A stretch of DNA of 64,000 nt from Oceanicoccus sp. KOV_DT_Chl (GTDB taxonomy: Bacteria > Pseudomonadota > Gammaproteobacteria > Pseudomonadales > Dasaniaceae), in NCBI RefSeq assembly GCF_900120175.1, contig NZ_FQLF01000002.1:2294001-2358000 (forward strand), written 5' to 3'. Both the position numbers and the translations under genes were made by a program. Shown one piece after another: positions 1-8,758 of this stretch (position 1 is the first letter of the stretch; every line of letters begins with the position of its first letter). The notes under the pieces were generated by a model. That model saw only the letters and a list, made by a program, of their open reading frames with translations. It was not told the DNA's origin and searched no databases.

Positions 1-2
1 CG

Positions 3-1082
3 CTGGCGCAGGATCCTTATCCAGTACCCGGCGTCGAACGTTTTTTGATGACGAGAAAAGAGCCAGTAGGTGTTGCCGCGCAAATCGTGCCATGGAATTT
101 CCCGCTGGGCATGACAGTGATGAAGCTAGGCCCAGCGCTCGCAGCAGGTTGCACCGTGGTATTAAAACCGGATGAGCATACACCTTTATCAGCGTTGCTA
201 CTGGGTCGATTGGCTTGCGAGGCGGGGTTTCCTCCCGGCGTGATCAATATTATTCCCGGTCATGGTCATGTTGCCGGAGCGGCTTTGGCCGCGCACCCGG
301 ATGTCGATAAAATTTCGTTTACCGGTTCTACCGAAGTCGGGAAAAAAATAATTGATGCCGCTAAAGGTAATTTGAAAAAAGTAACACTGGAATTGGGTGG
401 CAAGTCTCCTTTCATTGTTATGCCAGATGCAGATTTAAGCAAAACTATTCCAATGGCAGTACAGCAGGGCTATTTTTTACAGAGTCAAAATTGCGTGTGT
501 CCGTCGCGCATGTTGGTCCATAAAAATGTCTACGATCAATTTGTTGAAGGGCTGGCAGCTGGTGCGGATAGTCTGATTATCGGGCCGGGGTTAAATCCAG
601 CAACCACACTGGGGCCGTTGGTTTCCGCGCAGCAGTTACAGCGGGTGCAGAGCTATGTGCAATCAGGAATAAAAGAAGGGGCGGAACTTATTACCGGCGG
701 TGATGAATTGGATCGCCCGGGTAACTTTATGCGTCCGGCGGTATTTGCTGGCGCCCATCGTGATATGAAGATTGTGCGTGAAGAAATTTTTGGGCCAGTG
801 TTAAGTGTCATAAAGTTAGATACCGACGATATCGATGAGATAGTACATCAGGCCAATGATACTGAATATGGTTTAAATGGCAGTGTGTGGACAGAAAATA
901 TTGGCACCGCAATGCGAATTTCTGCGGGTATTCGTTCCGGTATTGTCGGTATCAATGCTCACACTATGTCAGATATCAATGGTGGTTTAGGCGGCTACAA
1001 ACAGTCTGGATGGGGGCGCGAGATGGGAGAGGAGTCCTTGCATGCGTATTTGGAAACCAAGACCATTATGATGCATTATTAA
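3..1082 (+). CDS. aldehyde dehydrogenase, 5' truncated by window edge
   Basis: NAD(P)-dependent aldehyde dehydrogenase oxidising an aldehyde to a carboxylic acid in the cytoplasm. The frame is open to the first bases of the window, so the start lies upstream. About 360 residues are visible of the family's usual 480-500. Visible landmarks are VPWNFPLGM (cofactor-binding region), FTGSTEVGK (nucleotide loop), ELGGKSPF with the general-base Glu, QNCVCPSR carrying the catalytic Cys, and EEIFGPVLSV near the C-terminus. The next gene on the same strand starts about 140 bases downstream. The substrate cannot be told from sequence. Confidence is high for the family and low for the substrate. Confidence 0.93.
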   Translation: MAQDPYPVPGVERFLMTRKEPVGVAAQIVPWNFPLGMTVMKLGPALAAGCTVVLKPDEHTPLSALLLGRLACEAGFPPGVINIIPGHGHVAGAALAAHPDVDKISFTGSTEVGKKIIDAAKGNLKKVTLELGGKSPFIVMPDADLSKTIPMAVQQGYFLQSQNCVCPSRMLVHKNVYDQFVEGLAAGADSLIIGPGLNPATTLGPLVSAQQLQRVQSYVQSGIKEGAELITGGDELDRPGNFMRPAVFAGAHRDMKIVREEIFGPVLSVIKLDTDDIDEIVHQANDTEYGLNGSVWTENIGTAMRISAGIRSGIVGINAHTMSDINGGLGGYKQSGWGREMGEESLHAYLETKTIMMHY

Positions 1083-1223
1083 TTAATTTCGTGAAGGAAT
1101 TTAATCCTGAAGCTGGGGCGCATCAATAAATTACGTTAGCGCAAAAGTGTATTTAATCTTGCTAGTGGCGAGATTTTCAGCATTTAAATAACGTACTGCT
1201 TTGATAAACCTTTTAAAGGCATA

Positions 1224-2236
1224 ATGATGAATAATAACGCCACTGCTAATAATTTTTTGAGTCAGCATTTTTCACTGTGGTGGGTGTTGCCGGCTGTGTG
1301 CTGTTAATAGGCTTAGTCATGCTGGTCGGTCCTTATAGCGATGATGTCATCTTGGCCCCGGATAAAATGCAAAACTTTTGGTATAAGTGGCAACTGGCCG
1401 AGCCGACTTTCTGGACTCGCTTTACGGCCTGGGGTGGTTATGCCTCTCATCAAATTGCTGCCTGGAGTATTATTTGGTATGCGCAGCATAAAAAGCCAAA
1501 ATACAGCAATAATTTGCATGACTTTAATATTATCGCCCTGCTGATCAATGCGGTTTTTGTCGGGTTACATATAATCCAAACTAAAATTTGGTACGACGCT
1601 ACTGCCCAGGATGTTCATGAGGCGACTTCGTTTGGTTCGGTAACGTTGATGCTAGTGTTTATCCTGATTATGGAAAACCAGCGCCGTGGAATGTTTTTTG
1701 GTAAGCGCGCGCCGCTCTTGACGGAAGTGGGGCAGTTTCTTCGTCGTTATCACGGTTACTATTTTTCCTGGGCTATTATCTATACGTTTTGGTATCACCC
1801 TGTCGAGATTACCTATGGTCACTTACTAGGTACTTTCTATATCTTGCTTTTGATGTTGCAAGGTAGTTTGTTCTTTACCCGCATGCATATCAATCGCGGA
1901 TGGACTGTTTTTTTGGAGTTGTTTGTAGTGATACATGGTATGGCCGTGGCCATCGTCAAGCAGGGTGAGGTCGCAACCGCCCGGTTTTTCTTTGGTTTTT
2001 TTCTGATTTTTATTATTACCCAAATGCACGGCTTGAAAATGAAACTTTGGCAGCAACTGGCTGCGGTCATGAGTTGTGCAGTTTTAATGGCCTGGTATTA
2101 CCCTGCATATTCTACAATTGAAGAGTTTTATCGCGCCTTTCAGGTTCCGCTGATGGAGTACGGCTTATTATTTTTTATGCTGTTATTATTATGGCCTATT
2201 TATAAGGTTTCCAGTTTGTTGAGTAAGTCATCATGA
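1224..2236 (+). CDS. histidine-rich polytopic membrane protein (one frameshift near 1282)
   Basis: Unrecognised integral membrane protein with roughly ten hydrophobic segments, about 337 residues once repaired. The ATG pair at 1224/1227 follows AAAGG and opens a frame that stops at about 1304. The rest of the protein is in the -1 frame. Adding one G to the G3 run at 1282-1284 joins them, giving WWGVAGCVLLIGL. This aligns with YLGILGCLVLMVI in the intact paralogue at 11508-12515. Both share many histidines in or beside membrane segments (SHQ, GLHI, RYHGYYFSW, FWYHP, GHLLG, IHG, QMHG), suggesting haem or metal binding by inference. The stop overlaps the next start by four bases (ATGA), so they are translationally coupled. 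Confidence 0.7.
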
Positions 2237-2919
2237 ATCAGGATCAACGCCTGCAGGCGGTCTTGGAAAAAGTGAGTGGCCTGCTGCCATTGAGGGAAGT
2301 GGCTGTTGATGCCGACATTTCAGATAACAGCGCTTTTTTAAAATTAGTCAATGTGAGCTGCCATAACTGGACGGCGGGTAAACTGTCCAGAATTGGCGCG
2401 TTGCGGATGACGGTAAAAATACCTGCGCTGGATGCATTGACGATAATTTTTTACCCACAGGAAAATACCGACGCGCCAATATTTTTATTGTTCTTTTTAA
2501 TTACCGGTCGCAAGGTAATTAGCCATTTCAATGTGTGTACACCATTTGACGATGAGAACTATCTGAATAAGTGGGTTAAACCGTTGGATGGTATTTTGGC
2601 CGCTTATCCTGAGTTTGAGTGTATGGACCGATATCCTGACTGGATGAAGCAGTATCAGCATGATTCCACAATTTATGGTCTATTCAAACAAGATAAACTG
2701 GCTGACTTAACTGCCTGTTCTTTTGAGTTTCTTGATCATTATTTACAACTGGTGGCTGCCAGTGACGTGGTGACTAATACTGATCAACTGGCTCACATCG
2801 CTAGCTTTCATGAAAAATTTAAAACTGATATCCGCACCCGTGATAAAGCCCAGGGTATGACGTCAAAATTTATTGGCAAAGAAAAAGCGCGGCGTATATT
2901 TTATGAGGTAGTGACATAA
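2233..2919 (+). CDS. divergent ferredoxin-dependent bilin reductase-like protein
   Basis: 228-residue soluble protein. By eye it follows the bilin reductase family (PcyA, PebS, HY2). A central stretch (LDALTIIFYPQEN, then APIFLLFFLITG) matches the PcyA strand pair around LDILHCVMFPEP and LPLFGCDIVAG. The C-terminal helices (FLDHYLQLVAAS, then RDKAQGMTSKFIGKEKARR) match the family's closing region. Known members reduce biliverdin or related linear tetrapyrroles with ferredoxin. The PcyA catalytic His88 and Asp105 positions appear as Thr and Phe here, so a different substrate or only binding is likely. The gene overlaps the upstream membrane-protein gene by four bases and abuts a cytochrome c gene. 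This assignment is from memory of the family, not a search. Confidence 0.55.
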   Translation: MNQDQRLQAVLEKVSGLLPLREVAVDADISDNSAFLKLVNVSCHNWTAGKLSRIGALRMTVKIPALDALTIIFYPQENTDAPIFLLFFLITGRKVISHFNVCTPFDDENYLNKWVKPLDGILAAYPEFECMDRYPDWMKQYQHDSTIYGLFKQDKLADLTACSFEFLDHYLQLVAASDVVTNTDQLAHIASFHEKFKTDIRTRDKAQGMTSKFIGKEKARRIFYEVVT

Positions 2920-3747
2920 ATGAGGCTGGGTAAATTACTATTTATATTAAGTGTTTTTGTGTTGCCAGTGTCAGCGCAAACGGTTGAAGCAGATAAAGTG
3001 CCAGCGGTAAGTTTGGACGCGCTAAAGAGCGCTGACTACTGGGGTGGCCGCAAAGCCTTTCAGGGCAGATGCAGTGCCTGTCATACCTTGGCTGAAGATA
3101 GCCTGGATATTATGGGGCCCAATTTATGGAAAATGTTTGATCGTAAGGTCGGCAGCAAGCAGGGCTTTAATTTTTCTCCGGCAATGCAGCAGGCAGATTT
3201 TCAATGGTCGGCAGAACACCTTAATCAATTTTTGAAAAACCCCAAAAAATATATTCCTGATAATGCCATGATGATTCCGCAACCTGTGCCGGCACGAGAG
3301 CGTTTAGGTATGATTGCTTTTATGCTCATTGAAACCGGTGCGGTGGATTGGCCCAGACCTGAGCGAACAGCACTGGACCCCATGGATGATAAAAGTCTAC
3401 CGTCAGAACAGCGCTTCCCCAGTTTTTGGAATCATATGATGAATAATACTGTGCGTTATCGTATGGTCAGTGGCGAGCAGCAATTGGTTTTTCATGCCTA
3501 TTTTCATCCCGGTGGAAAAGTTACTACAGACAATAAAGCCGAAGGGTTTTGGTATTTAACTGAAAAAGATTTTATGTGTTATGCCATTCATCAATTGCCG
3601 ATTACACCCAGTGAGTTTGTCGAGTGTTTTCCTGTCGGAGCGATGGCTATTCCACGCTTTGCCCAGGAGCTATGGGAGTCCAAGCCAGTTGACGGAGTAG
3701 TAATGTACGGTGGTATGTTACCAGGGCGAGAAACAGTATCGGACTAG
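2920..3747 (+). CDS. periplasmic c-type cytochrome with extra C-terminal domain
   Basis: 275-residue exported electron carrier. A signal peptide covers residues 1-19 (cleavage after VSA). One haem c attachment site, CSACH, is at about residues 51-55, and DNAMMIPQP near residue 113 probably supplies the axial Met. This makes a class I cytochrome c domain of about 130 residues. Residues from about 165 on (from FWNHMMNN) form a further domain of unknown function with FHAYFHPGGK and CYAIHQLP, which is not part of a standard mono-haem cytochrome. The ATG follows directly after the stop of the bilin-reductase-like gene, so the two are co-transcribed. It may shuttle electrons for that cluster (inference). 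Confidence 0.8.
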   Translation: MRLGKLLFILSVFVLPVSAQTVEADKVPAVSLDALKSADYWGGRKAFQGRCSACHTLAEDSLDIMGPNLWKMFDRKVGSKQGFNFSPAMQQADFQWSAEHLNQFLKNPKKYIPDNAMMIPQPVPARERLGMIAFMLIETGAVDWPRPERTALDPMDDKSLPSEQRFPSFWNHMMNNTVRYRMVSGEQQLVFHAYFHPGGKVTTDNKAEGFWYLTEKDFMCYAIHQLPITPSEFVECFPVGAMAIPRFAQELWESKPVDGVVMYGGMLPGRETVSD

Positions 3748-3792
3748 CAGTTGATTGCTACATTATTTGAAAGAATTTATCCGGAGATAAAA

Positions 3793-4500
3793 GTGAAAAA
3801 AATAGCGATGAGTATTATTTTAGCGGTCACCGCTTCTGCCTGTTCAAGCCAGAGTGATGAAGAGCGTTATGCAGAGCCAGCCACCGGCCCACAGGATGTG
3901 GTGGACGCGAATTACTGCGCTGATCTGCAACAACAAATGGTGGGTAGCAAGCTGCCTGTGGTGAATGAGGTGCATTCTGACTACAAAAGTTTTGTCAAAT
4001 CAAAACCCTCAGTTGAGCCATTAACATCACATCAATATGTAAATTATTTGCCGTTGATGGTTAAGGGGCAGCCACAGGATTTTCCGGCGATTATTTCCTG
4101 CAAATTAAAAACGGAAGACGTTATTAAACAAACTTTTGGAGAAGACGCTGCAGCCACTGAAGGCAGTTGTCAGCAGTTTATTAATCGCGATCTGAAGCGC
4201 GCGCTGAGCACCATATCGGATCGTGAACCCGTATTTGCAGCTGATGCCATAGTGATTGAAGAAGATGAGGTTGTGCGTATGGGCCCTAAATGGTTAAAAC
4301 CCTGGCCCTACCCGGTTGCATATCTGGGTGAAGACGGTGCGTTACATTTGCGTAGTAAAGCTTTGCTGGTGCCCTTTTCCAAACTAATTCCTATGCCCGA
4401 TCGTTTTAAGGGTACCCATTATTGTCACCTGCCAACGGCACAGTATTTAGAGGCGGTTTTGCTGGGCGATATCAAAGTCGCTGAGCTGGTGGCGGAATAG
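3793..4500 (+). CDS. hypothetical lipoprotein
   Basis: Unrecognised protein of about 235 residues. A GTG at 3793, preceded by GGAG with a six-base gap, is preferred over an upstream start because it gives a clean lipoprotein signal: a short Lys-rich N-terminus, a hydrophobic stretch and then ASACSS, with the Cys as lipidation site. The mature part has several Cys (NYCADLQ, ISCKLKT, GSCQQF, THYCHLP) that could form disulfides in the periplasm. It sits 45 bases after the cytochrome gene and before another lipoprotein gene. No function is proposed. Confidence 0.65.
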   Translation: MKKIAMSIILAVTASACSSQSDEERYAEPATGPQDVVDANYCADLQQQMVGSKLPVVNEVHSDYKSFVKSKPSVEPLTSHQYVNYLPLMVKGQPQDFPAIISCKLKTEDVIKQTFGEDAAATEGSCQQFINRDLKRALSTISDREPVFAADAIVIEEDEVVRMGPKWLKPWPYPVAYLGEDGALHLRSKALLVPFSKLIPMPDRFKGTHYCHLPTAQYLEAVLLGDIKVAELVAE

Positions 4501-4527
4501 TTTTTGTGTTTTAAAAGGTAGCGTGTA

Positions 4528-5232
4528 ATGAAGTGGTTAAAAGTAAGTAGTGCAGTAGTAATGATGGTTTTAATCACGGCCTGTAGTTCCAAGCCGATGC
4601 CTGAAGCGTTAGCCGTATTGGCTGATGCAGAACAAACCGATAAATATTATTTGTTTAAAGCTGACAATCCAACAGTCAAAAGCTGTTACATCTATTACCC
4701 GGGCGGTCTGGTTGAAGCGGAGGCCTATGCTCCTTATGTTGCAGACATAGCCGCTGCGGGTGCACATGCCTTTTTGCTCAAGTTAACATTGGATTTGGCG
4801 ATGTTGGATGTGGATGCTGCCGAGAACGCTAAGCAAAGTGATTTTGCTAAAGCTAACTGTAAAAATTATGTATTGGGTGGTCATTCATTAGGAGGTATTG
4901 GCATAGCGCTGTATGCGGAAAAAGTAAAAGATGATGGTCTGTTATTTATTTCCTCTTATGCACATAAAGAAGGTTTGGTTGCCCAGCATCCGCAGCCAGT
5001 GATGGTGGTGAGGGGGAGCAATGATTTGTTGTCCTCGGAAGAAGAAACAAACGAGGCTAAACCTTTCATGCCCGCAGTAACGCAGTACATCACTATTGAT
5101 GGTGGTAATCATGCGCAGATGGGTTATTACGGCCCTCAAAATCGCGACGGCGAAGCAACTATTAGCCGTGCTGAACAGCAACAACAGTTAGTAAAATACA
5201 CCATGGATATTCTCAGACAGATGGATAAGTAA
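4528..5232 (+). CDS. alpha/beta hydrolase lipoprotein
   Basis: 234-residue predicted lipoprotein hydrolase. The N-terminal signal ends in LITAC, with lipidation at Cys19. The fold is shown by GGHSLGG (nucleophile Ser at about residue 120), then VRGSNDLLS (likely acid region) and DGGNHAQMG (catalytic His). These are the hallmarks of a dienelactone-hydrolase or esterase-like alpha/beta hydrolase in the periplasm. It lies in the plus-strand run with the cytochrome and bilin-reductase-like genes and about 50 bases before the MFS carrier. The substrate is unknown; an ester of a larger aromatic or lipid compound is possible. Confidence 0.75.
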   Translation: MKWLKVSSAVVMMVLITACSSKPMPEALAVLADAEQTDKYYLFKADNPTVKSCYIYYPGGLVEAEAYAPYVADIAAAGAHAFLLKLTLDLAMLDVDAAENAKQSDFAKANCKNYVLGGHSLGGIGIALYAEKVKDDGLLFISSYAHKEGLVAQHPQPVMVVRGSNDLLSSEEETNEAKPFMPAVTQYITIDGGNHAQMGYYGPQNRDGEATISRAEQQQQLVKYTMDILRQMDK

Positions 5233-5285
5233 ATAGCATTGAATAAATGATAAATCAAATAATCCACTGAAAGAGAGAGCTTACA

Positions 5286-6520
5286 ATGAAACTTTATTAT
5301 CCCTGGTTAATGGCTATTCTGGCTGCGCTAACATTATTGGTTAGTAACGGTATGGCGATTACCGGCTTGTCAGTATTTGACGAAGCGTTGCTCGGTGAAT
5401 TTGGATGGTCGCGGGGAGAATTAAAATTTAATGGTTTGATTACCATGGTTGTGACCGGCTTGCTGGCGCCTTTTGCCGGGATTTTATTGGATCGCTATGG
5501 TGTACGCATTTGTATGATGGTGGGCTGGCTGTTTTTGGCGATTGCTTACTGGCTGTACGGTAATATTAACGGCCTGACCGACATGTATTTAATTCATATC
5601 ATGTTTAGTGTGGTGTTGGTGTTTTGTGGTTTAAATCCCGCTGTCATATTGGTGTCGACCTGGTTTGTGGCGCGACGTGGTACGGCAATAGGTATTGCTT
5701 TAGTGGGTACCAGTTTAGGTGGTGCGGTTTTTCCGCAAATCAGTACTCGCTTAATTGAAAGTATGGGTTGGCGGGATGCATTTCAAACAGAAGTTATTGT
5801 GCCTATAGTGTTGTTGTTTATTGCTTTTTTTATTGTGCGGAATAAGCCTGCTGATGTAGCTATGAGTGCATATGGTGGCGATAACGCTGTCCAAGCTGAT
5901 GGCTCTGCGGCGGTTTTGACCGGAGTCGCTTATAAAGATGCTATTAAAACCAGTAGCTTTTGGTCATTGGCACTCATTGCGATGTTTACCTTTTATTCCG
6001 TGCTGGGAGTATCGGCGCATTTGTTTCTATATATGCGTGACTTGGCGTTCACTCCGGCAGTGGCGGCCAATGCCATCAGCACATTTTTTCTTTGTGCTTT
6101 GGTAGGTAAGTTTATATTTGGCTTATCAGCGGATTATATCGATCAGCGCAAAGTATTCTATGGCAATATTTTTGTGATGTTGGTTGGCGCGGTTATGTTG
6201 GCTGCTATGCAGACTCCGTTGGTGTGGTTTAGTGTGGTGTTATTTGGCCTCGGTTGGGGGGCGTCTATACCATGATTCAATTGAACGCGATTAATTGCTT
6301 TGGACTGAAAGATTCGGGGAAAATTCTTGGCACCATCACATTGTTAGATGCTTGGGGCGGTGGCTTGGGTATTTGGTTGAGCGGTGTTTTATTTGGTAAG
6401 TTTGGGAACTATGAAGTAGCCTTCCAGATTTTCGTGGTGCTTATATTCCTGGCATTATTGTTGATTTCACAAGTTAAAAAAATAGATGTCACTGTAGAAA
6501 AAGGAGTTTCCCAGGCATGA
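5286..6520 (+). CDS. MFS transporter (one frameshift at a G run, 6256-6261)
   Basis: Major facilitator superfamily permease of about 411 residues with about 12 membrane segments. The first frame covers residues 1-329 and ends in GLGWGASIP then a stop. The rest continues one frame back. Adding one G to the G6 run restores GLGWGGVYTMIQLNA and the last two to three helices. The motif A-like loop GILLDRYGVRICM is seen after helix 2. A Shine-Dalgarno GAGAGAG precedes the ATG at 5286. It resembles monocarboxylate/oxalate-formate type MFS carriers. As the only transporter in this cluster it may move the cluster's substrate or product across the inner membrane. Confidence 0.85.
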
Positions 6521-6673
6521 TTTATTGGATTTAAATGCGGTTCCTGTGTTCATACTGAAACAAGTAATAAATCTTGTTGGTCGGATAATTTGTCGTACTA
6601 AGCGTTGAGGTGTATCTTTCCAGCAAACATAATTTACGCCCTTGTGGATAAGGGCCTAACAGAGGGTAACAAG

Positions 6674-7585
6674 ATGAACATATTGAAACAGGGAGCGGTG
6701 CTGGCTGCGGTAGTGTTATTGACGGCATGTGGGGGCAAAGACGGTAGTGCCAGTAAAGAACAGGCCAGTAGCACTGAGAGTGCAGAGCCTGTTGTAAGTA
6801 ACCAGACTGCCGCGGCTAATCAATTGGCGATGATTATTGCCGCGCGTAGTGAGGAGCAACAACAGCGCGATAGCAGTCGACATCCTCAGCAGACGATAGA
6901 ATTTTTTGGCGTTGAGCCGGGTATGACGATTGTTGAAGTGTTACCTGGCGGCGGCTGGTATACACAAATACTGGCACCTTACGTAGGACCTGAGGGTGCC
7001 ATTTATGGGGTAAACTATGCCGATACCATGTGGCCCTTGTTTGGATTTTTTAGTGAAGAGGTTATAGCCGGCCGTATTGCAGCTGCTGCTACCTTCGGGG
7101 ATACCGTCAATGCATTTGCGGGTGCAGAAGACGTACCGGCAAGAGGTTTTGCTTTTGATGGTATTGATCCAGAGATTAATGGCACTGTGGACGCGGTAGT
7201 TATGATCAGGGCATTACACAATTTAAATCGCTTTGAAGAAAAGGCCGGTACTCGAACCGCAGCCATCAAACAAGTCTATGACATGTTAAAGCCTGATGGT
7301 TTTGTCGGTGTGGTACAGCACCGGGCACCTGAAGATAGCGCTGATGAATGGGCGAATGGCAGCAATGGCTATTTAAAGCAGTCAGCTGTTATTGCGATGT
7401 TTGAACAGGCCGGGTTTGAATTGGTAGCAAGCAGTGAGCTGAATGCTAATCCAAAAGACCAACCAGTCGAGGGCGACTCTGTATGGCGGTTGCCACCATC
7501 ACTGCGGACTGCGGAAGAAAATAAAGCGGCCAATACCGCCATTGGTGAAACGGATCGGATGACGTTGAAATTTGTTAAAAAATAA
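6674..7585 (+). CDS. lipoprotein with class I SAM-dependent methyltransferase fold
   Basis: 303-residue protein. The ATG at 6674 has AGAGGG seven bases upstream and starts a lipoprotein signal ending VLLTACGG. The mature part has a methyltransferase-like core: GVEPGMTIVEVLPGGGWY (motif I region), AEDVPARG and VMIRALHNLNRF. It belongs to the group of predicted exported methyltransferases (COG4798-like). SAM is not normally available outside the cytoplasm, so export is odd and the catalytic role is uncertain. It is the last gene of the plus-strand cluster and is followed at once by a strong terminator. Confidence 0.8.
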   Translation: MNILKQGAVLAAVVLLTACGGKDGSASKEQASSTESAEPVVSNQTAAANQLAMIIAARSEEQQQRDSSRHPQQTIEFFGVEPGMTIVEVLPGGGWYTQILAPYVGPEGAIYGVNYADTMWPLFGFFSEEVIAGRIAAAATFGDTVNAFAGAEDVPARGFAFDGIDPEINGTVDAVVMIRALHNLNRFEEKAGTRTAAIKQVYDMLKPDGFVGVVQHRAPEDSADEWANGSNGYLKQSAVIAMFEQAGFELVASSELNANPKDQPVEGDSVWRLPPSLRTAEENKAANTAIGETDRMTLKFVKK

Positions 7586-7601
7586 ACGATTTTTTTGCTA
7601 T

Positions 7602-7626
7602 AGGCCCGTGCCAGCGGGCCTGTTTT
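7602..7626 (+). terminator. rho-independent terminator
   Basis: AGGCCCG and CGGGCCT form a seven-base-pair GC-rich stem with a six-base loop, followed by TGTTTT. It lies 17 bases after the methyltransferase lipoprotein stop and ends the plus-strand cluster. Confidence 0.85.
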
Positions 7627-7759
7627 ATTCCAGGTGACCTGCAGGATAAGCGGAGAAAATACTCCAGTACTACGGAGTGGATATTGCCTCGCTGACTCTG
7701 AATTTAATTTTTAAGTTTATATTGCTATGGAGAGTTTGACGGAGATTGCCCGGCCGCAA

Positions 7760-7787
7760 GTCACTTCTTTTGTTTCAAAGAAGTGAC
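7760..7787. repeat. perfect 11-bp inverted repeat (hairpin)
   Basis: GTCACTTCTTT and AAAGAAGTGAC are exact reverse complements separated by TGTTTC. It lies 31 bases beyond the 3' end of the minus-strand methyltransferase gene and may end that transcript, though no clear T run follows. It could also be a copy of a dispersed intergenic repeat. Confidence 0.6.
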
Positions 7788-7817
7788 CAAGTAAAGTGGT
7801 TCTGCATGGGTTGGCTT

Positions 7818-8708
7818 TTAGTTAGATGAATTGATCGCACTAATCACCCAGGACGAGCTATCCATAAAAATACCTGCTTCGGTAGTGGTCTGCGCAGCCA
7901 GCATATCGGTGAGTGCTGCTTCTATCTCGGGCCGGCGGGCTTCGCCCAACACTCCCGCTTCTCTAAACACTTCCCCCGCTGGCCCGATTGCCAGCTGAAA
8001 ATCTATCGCTTCACGGATAGTTGTACCCACCATCACTGGCGCATCCACCCGAATAAAGTGAATGTCGGTATAGCCGGCGGTTTCCATTAGTTTACGGGTA
8101 TGATCCTGATCGGCCATTGAGAATGGACCAGGGCCGCAGCTTAATCCGTCGCTGCCGGGGACAGGCAAAAACTTCAGTACGATATCTTTGGCTAACGACA
8201 ACCACGGATTGTCGGCTCGCGCGCCCCAGACGATATGGATCATTCGACCGCCGGGTTTGAGTGCCTGCCGCATTTGCCGCAACCCCGCCACGGGGTTAAC
8301 AAAAAACATGGTGCCAAATCTTGCAAACACCAGATCGAAGGCGGCGCTGGGCAAGGCATGTTCGGCATCACCCACTTCAAACACAATATTGGCAATACCT
8401 TCTTCCTGCACCTGCTTGCGGCCGAATTCCAAAAATGCATCGCAGCAATCAATACCGACTACCTCGCCTTGGGCGCCAACCCGTTTTGCTAAAGCAATTG
8501 CGCTATCGCCAAAACCACAACCTACGTCGAGCACGCGGTCACCGGGAGCCAACGGGAGAGCGGGAAAAACCAGTTCACTGTGGCGTGACAAGCCGCCCAC
8601 CATAATGTGTTTGTACTTGATAAATTTAGGGGCCAATACCTCGTTCCAAAAATCCGCTATGGGGTTAACAATTTTTACTGGTTTTAAAGTCGCTGCTTGC
8701 TGATTCAT
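7818..8708 (-). CDS. class I SAM-dependent methyltransferase
   Basis: 296-residue cytoplasmic methyltransferase. The ATG at 8708 has AGGAG seven bases upstream on the minus strand; longer forms would run into the neighbouring gene. Motif I is VLDVGCGFGDSA, followed by VVGIDCCDAFLE (acidic loop binding the SAM ribose) and FDLVFARFGTMFF. This matches the Methyltransf_11/25 type that acts on small molecules. It lies 50 bases downstream of a second methyltransferase gene on the same strand, so the two form an operon divergent from an HxlR regulator. Substrate unknown. Confidence 0.88.
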   Translation of the reverse strand: MNQQAATLKPVKIVNPIADFWNEVLAPKFIKYKHIMVGGLSRHSELVFPALPLAPGDRVLDVGCGFGDSAIALAKRVGAQGEVVGIDCCDAFLEFGRKQVQEEGIANIVFEVGDAEHALPSAAFDLVFARFGTMFFVNPVAGLRQMRQALKPGGRMIHIVWGARADNPWLSLAKDIVLKFLPVPGSDGLSCGPGPFSMADQDHTRKLMETAGYTDIHFIRVDAPVMVGTTIREAIDFQLAIGPAGEVFREAGVLGEARRPEIEAALTDMLAAQTTTEAGIFMDSSSWVISAINSSN

Positions 8709-8758
8709 CTTCATGCTCCTGGTTTGCTTTTTGAGTGTTATGGGGATTACCCGGTTTG

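Noticed and set aside
887-1129. Open frame overlapping the end of the first aldehyde dehydrogenase
   Set aside because: It lies in another frame of a clear dehydrogenase gene and has no family pattern or ribosome site.
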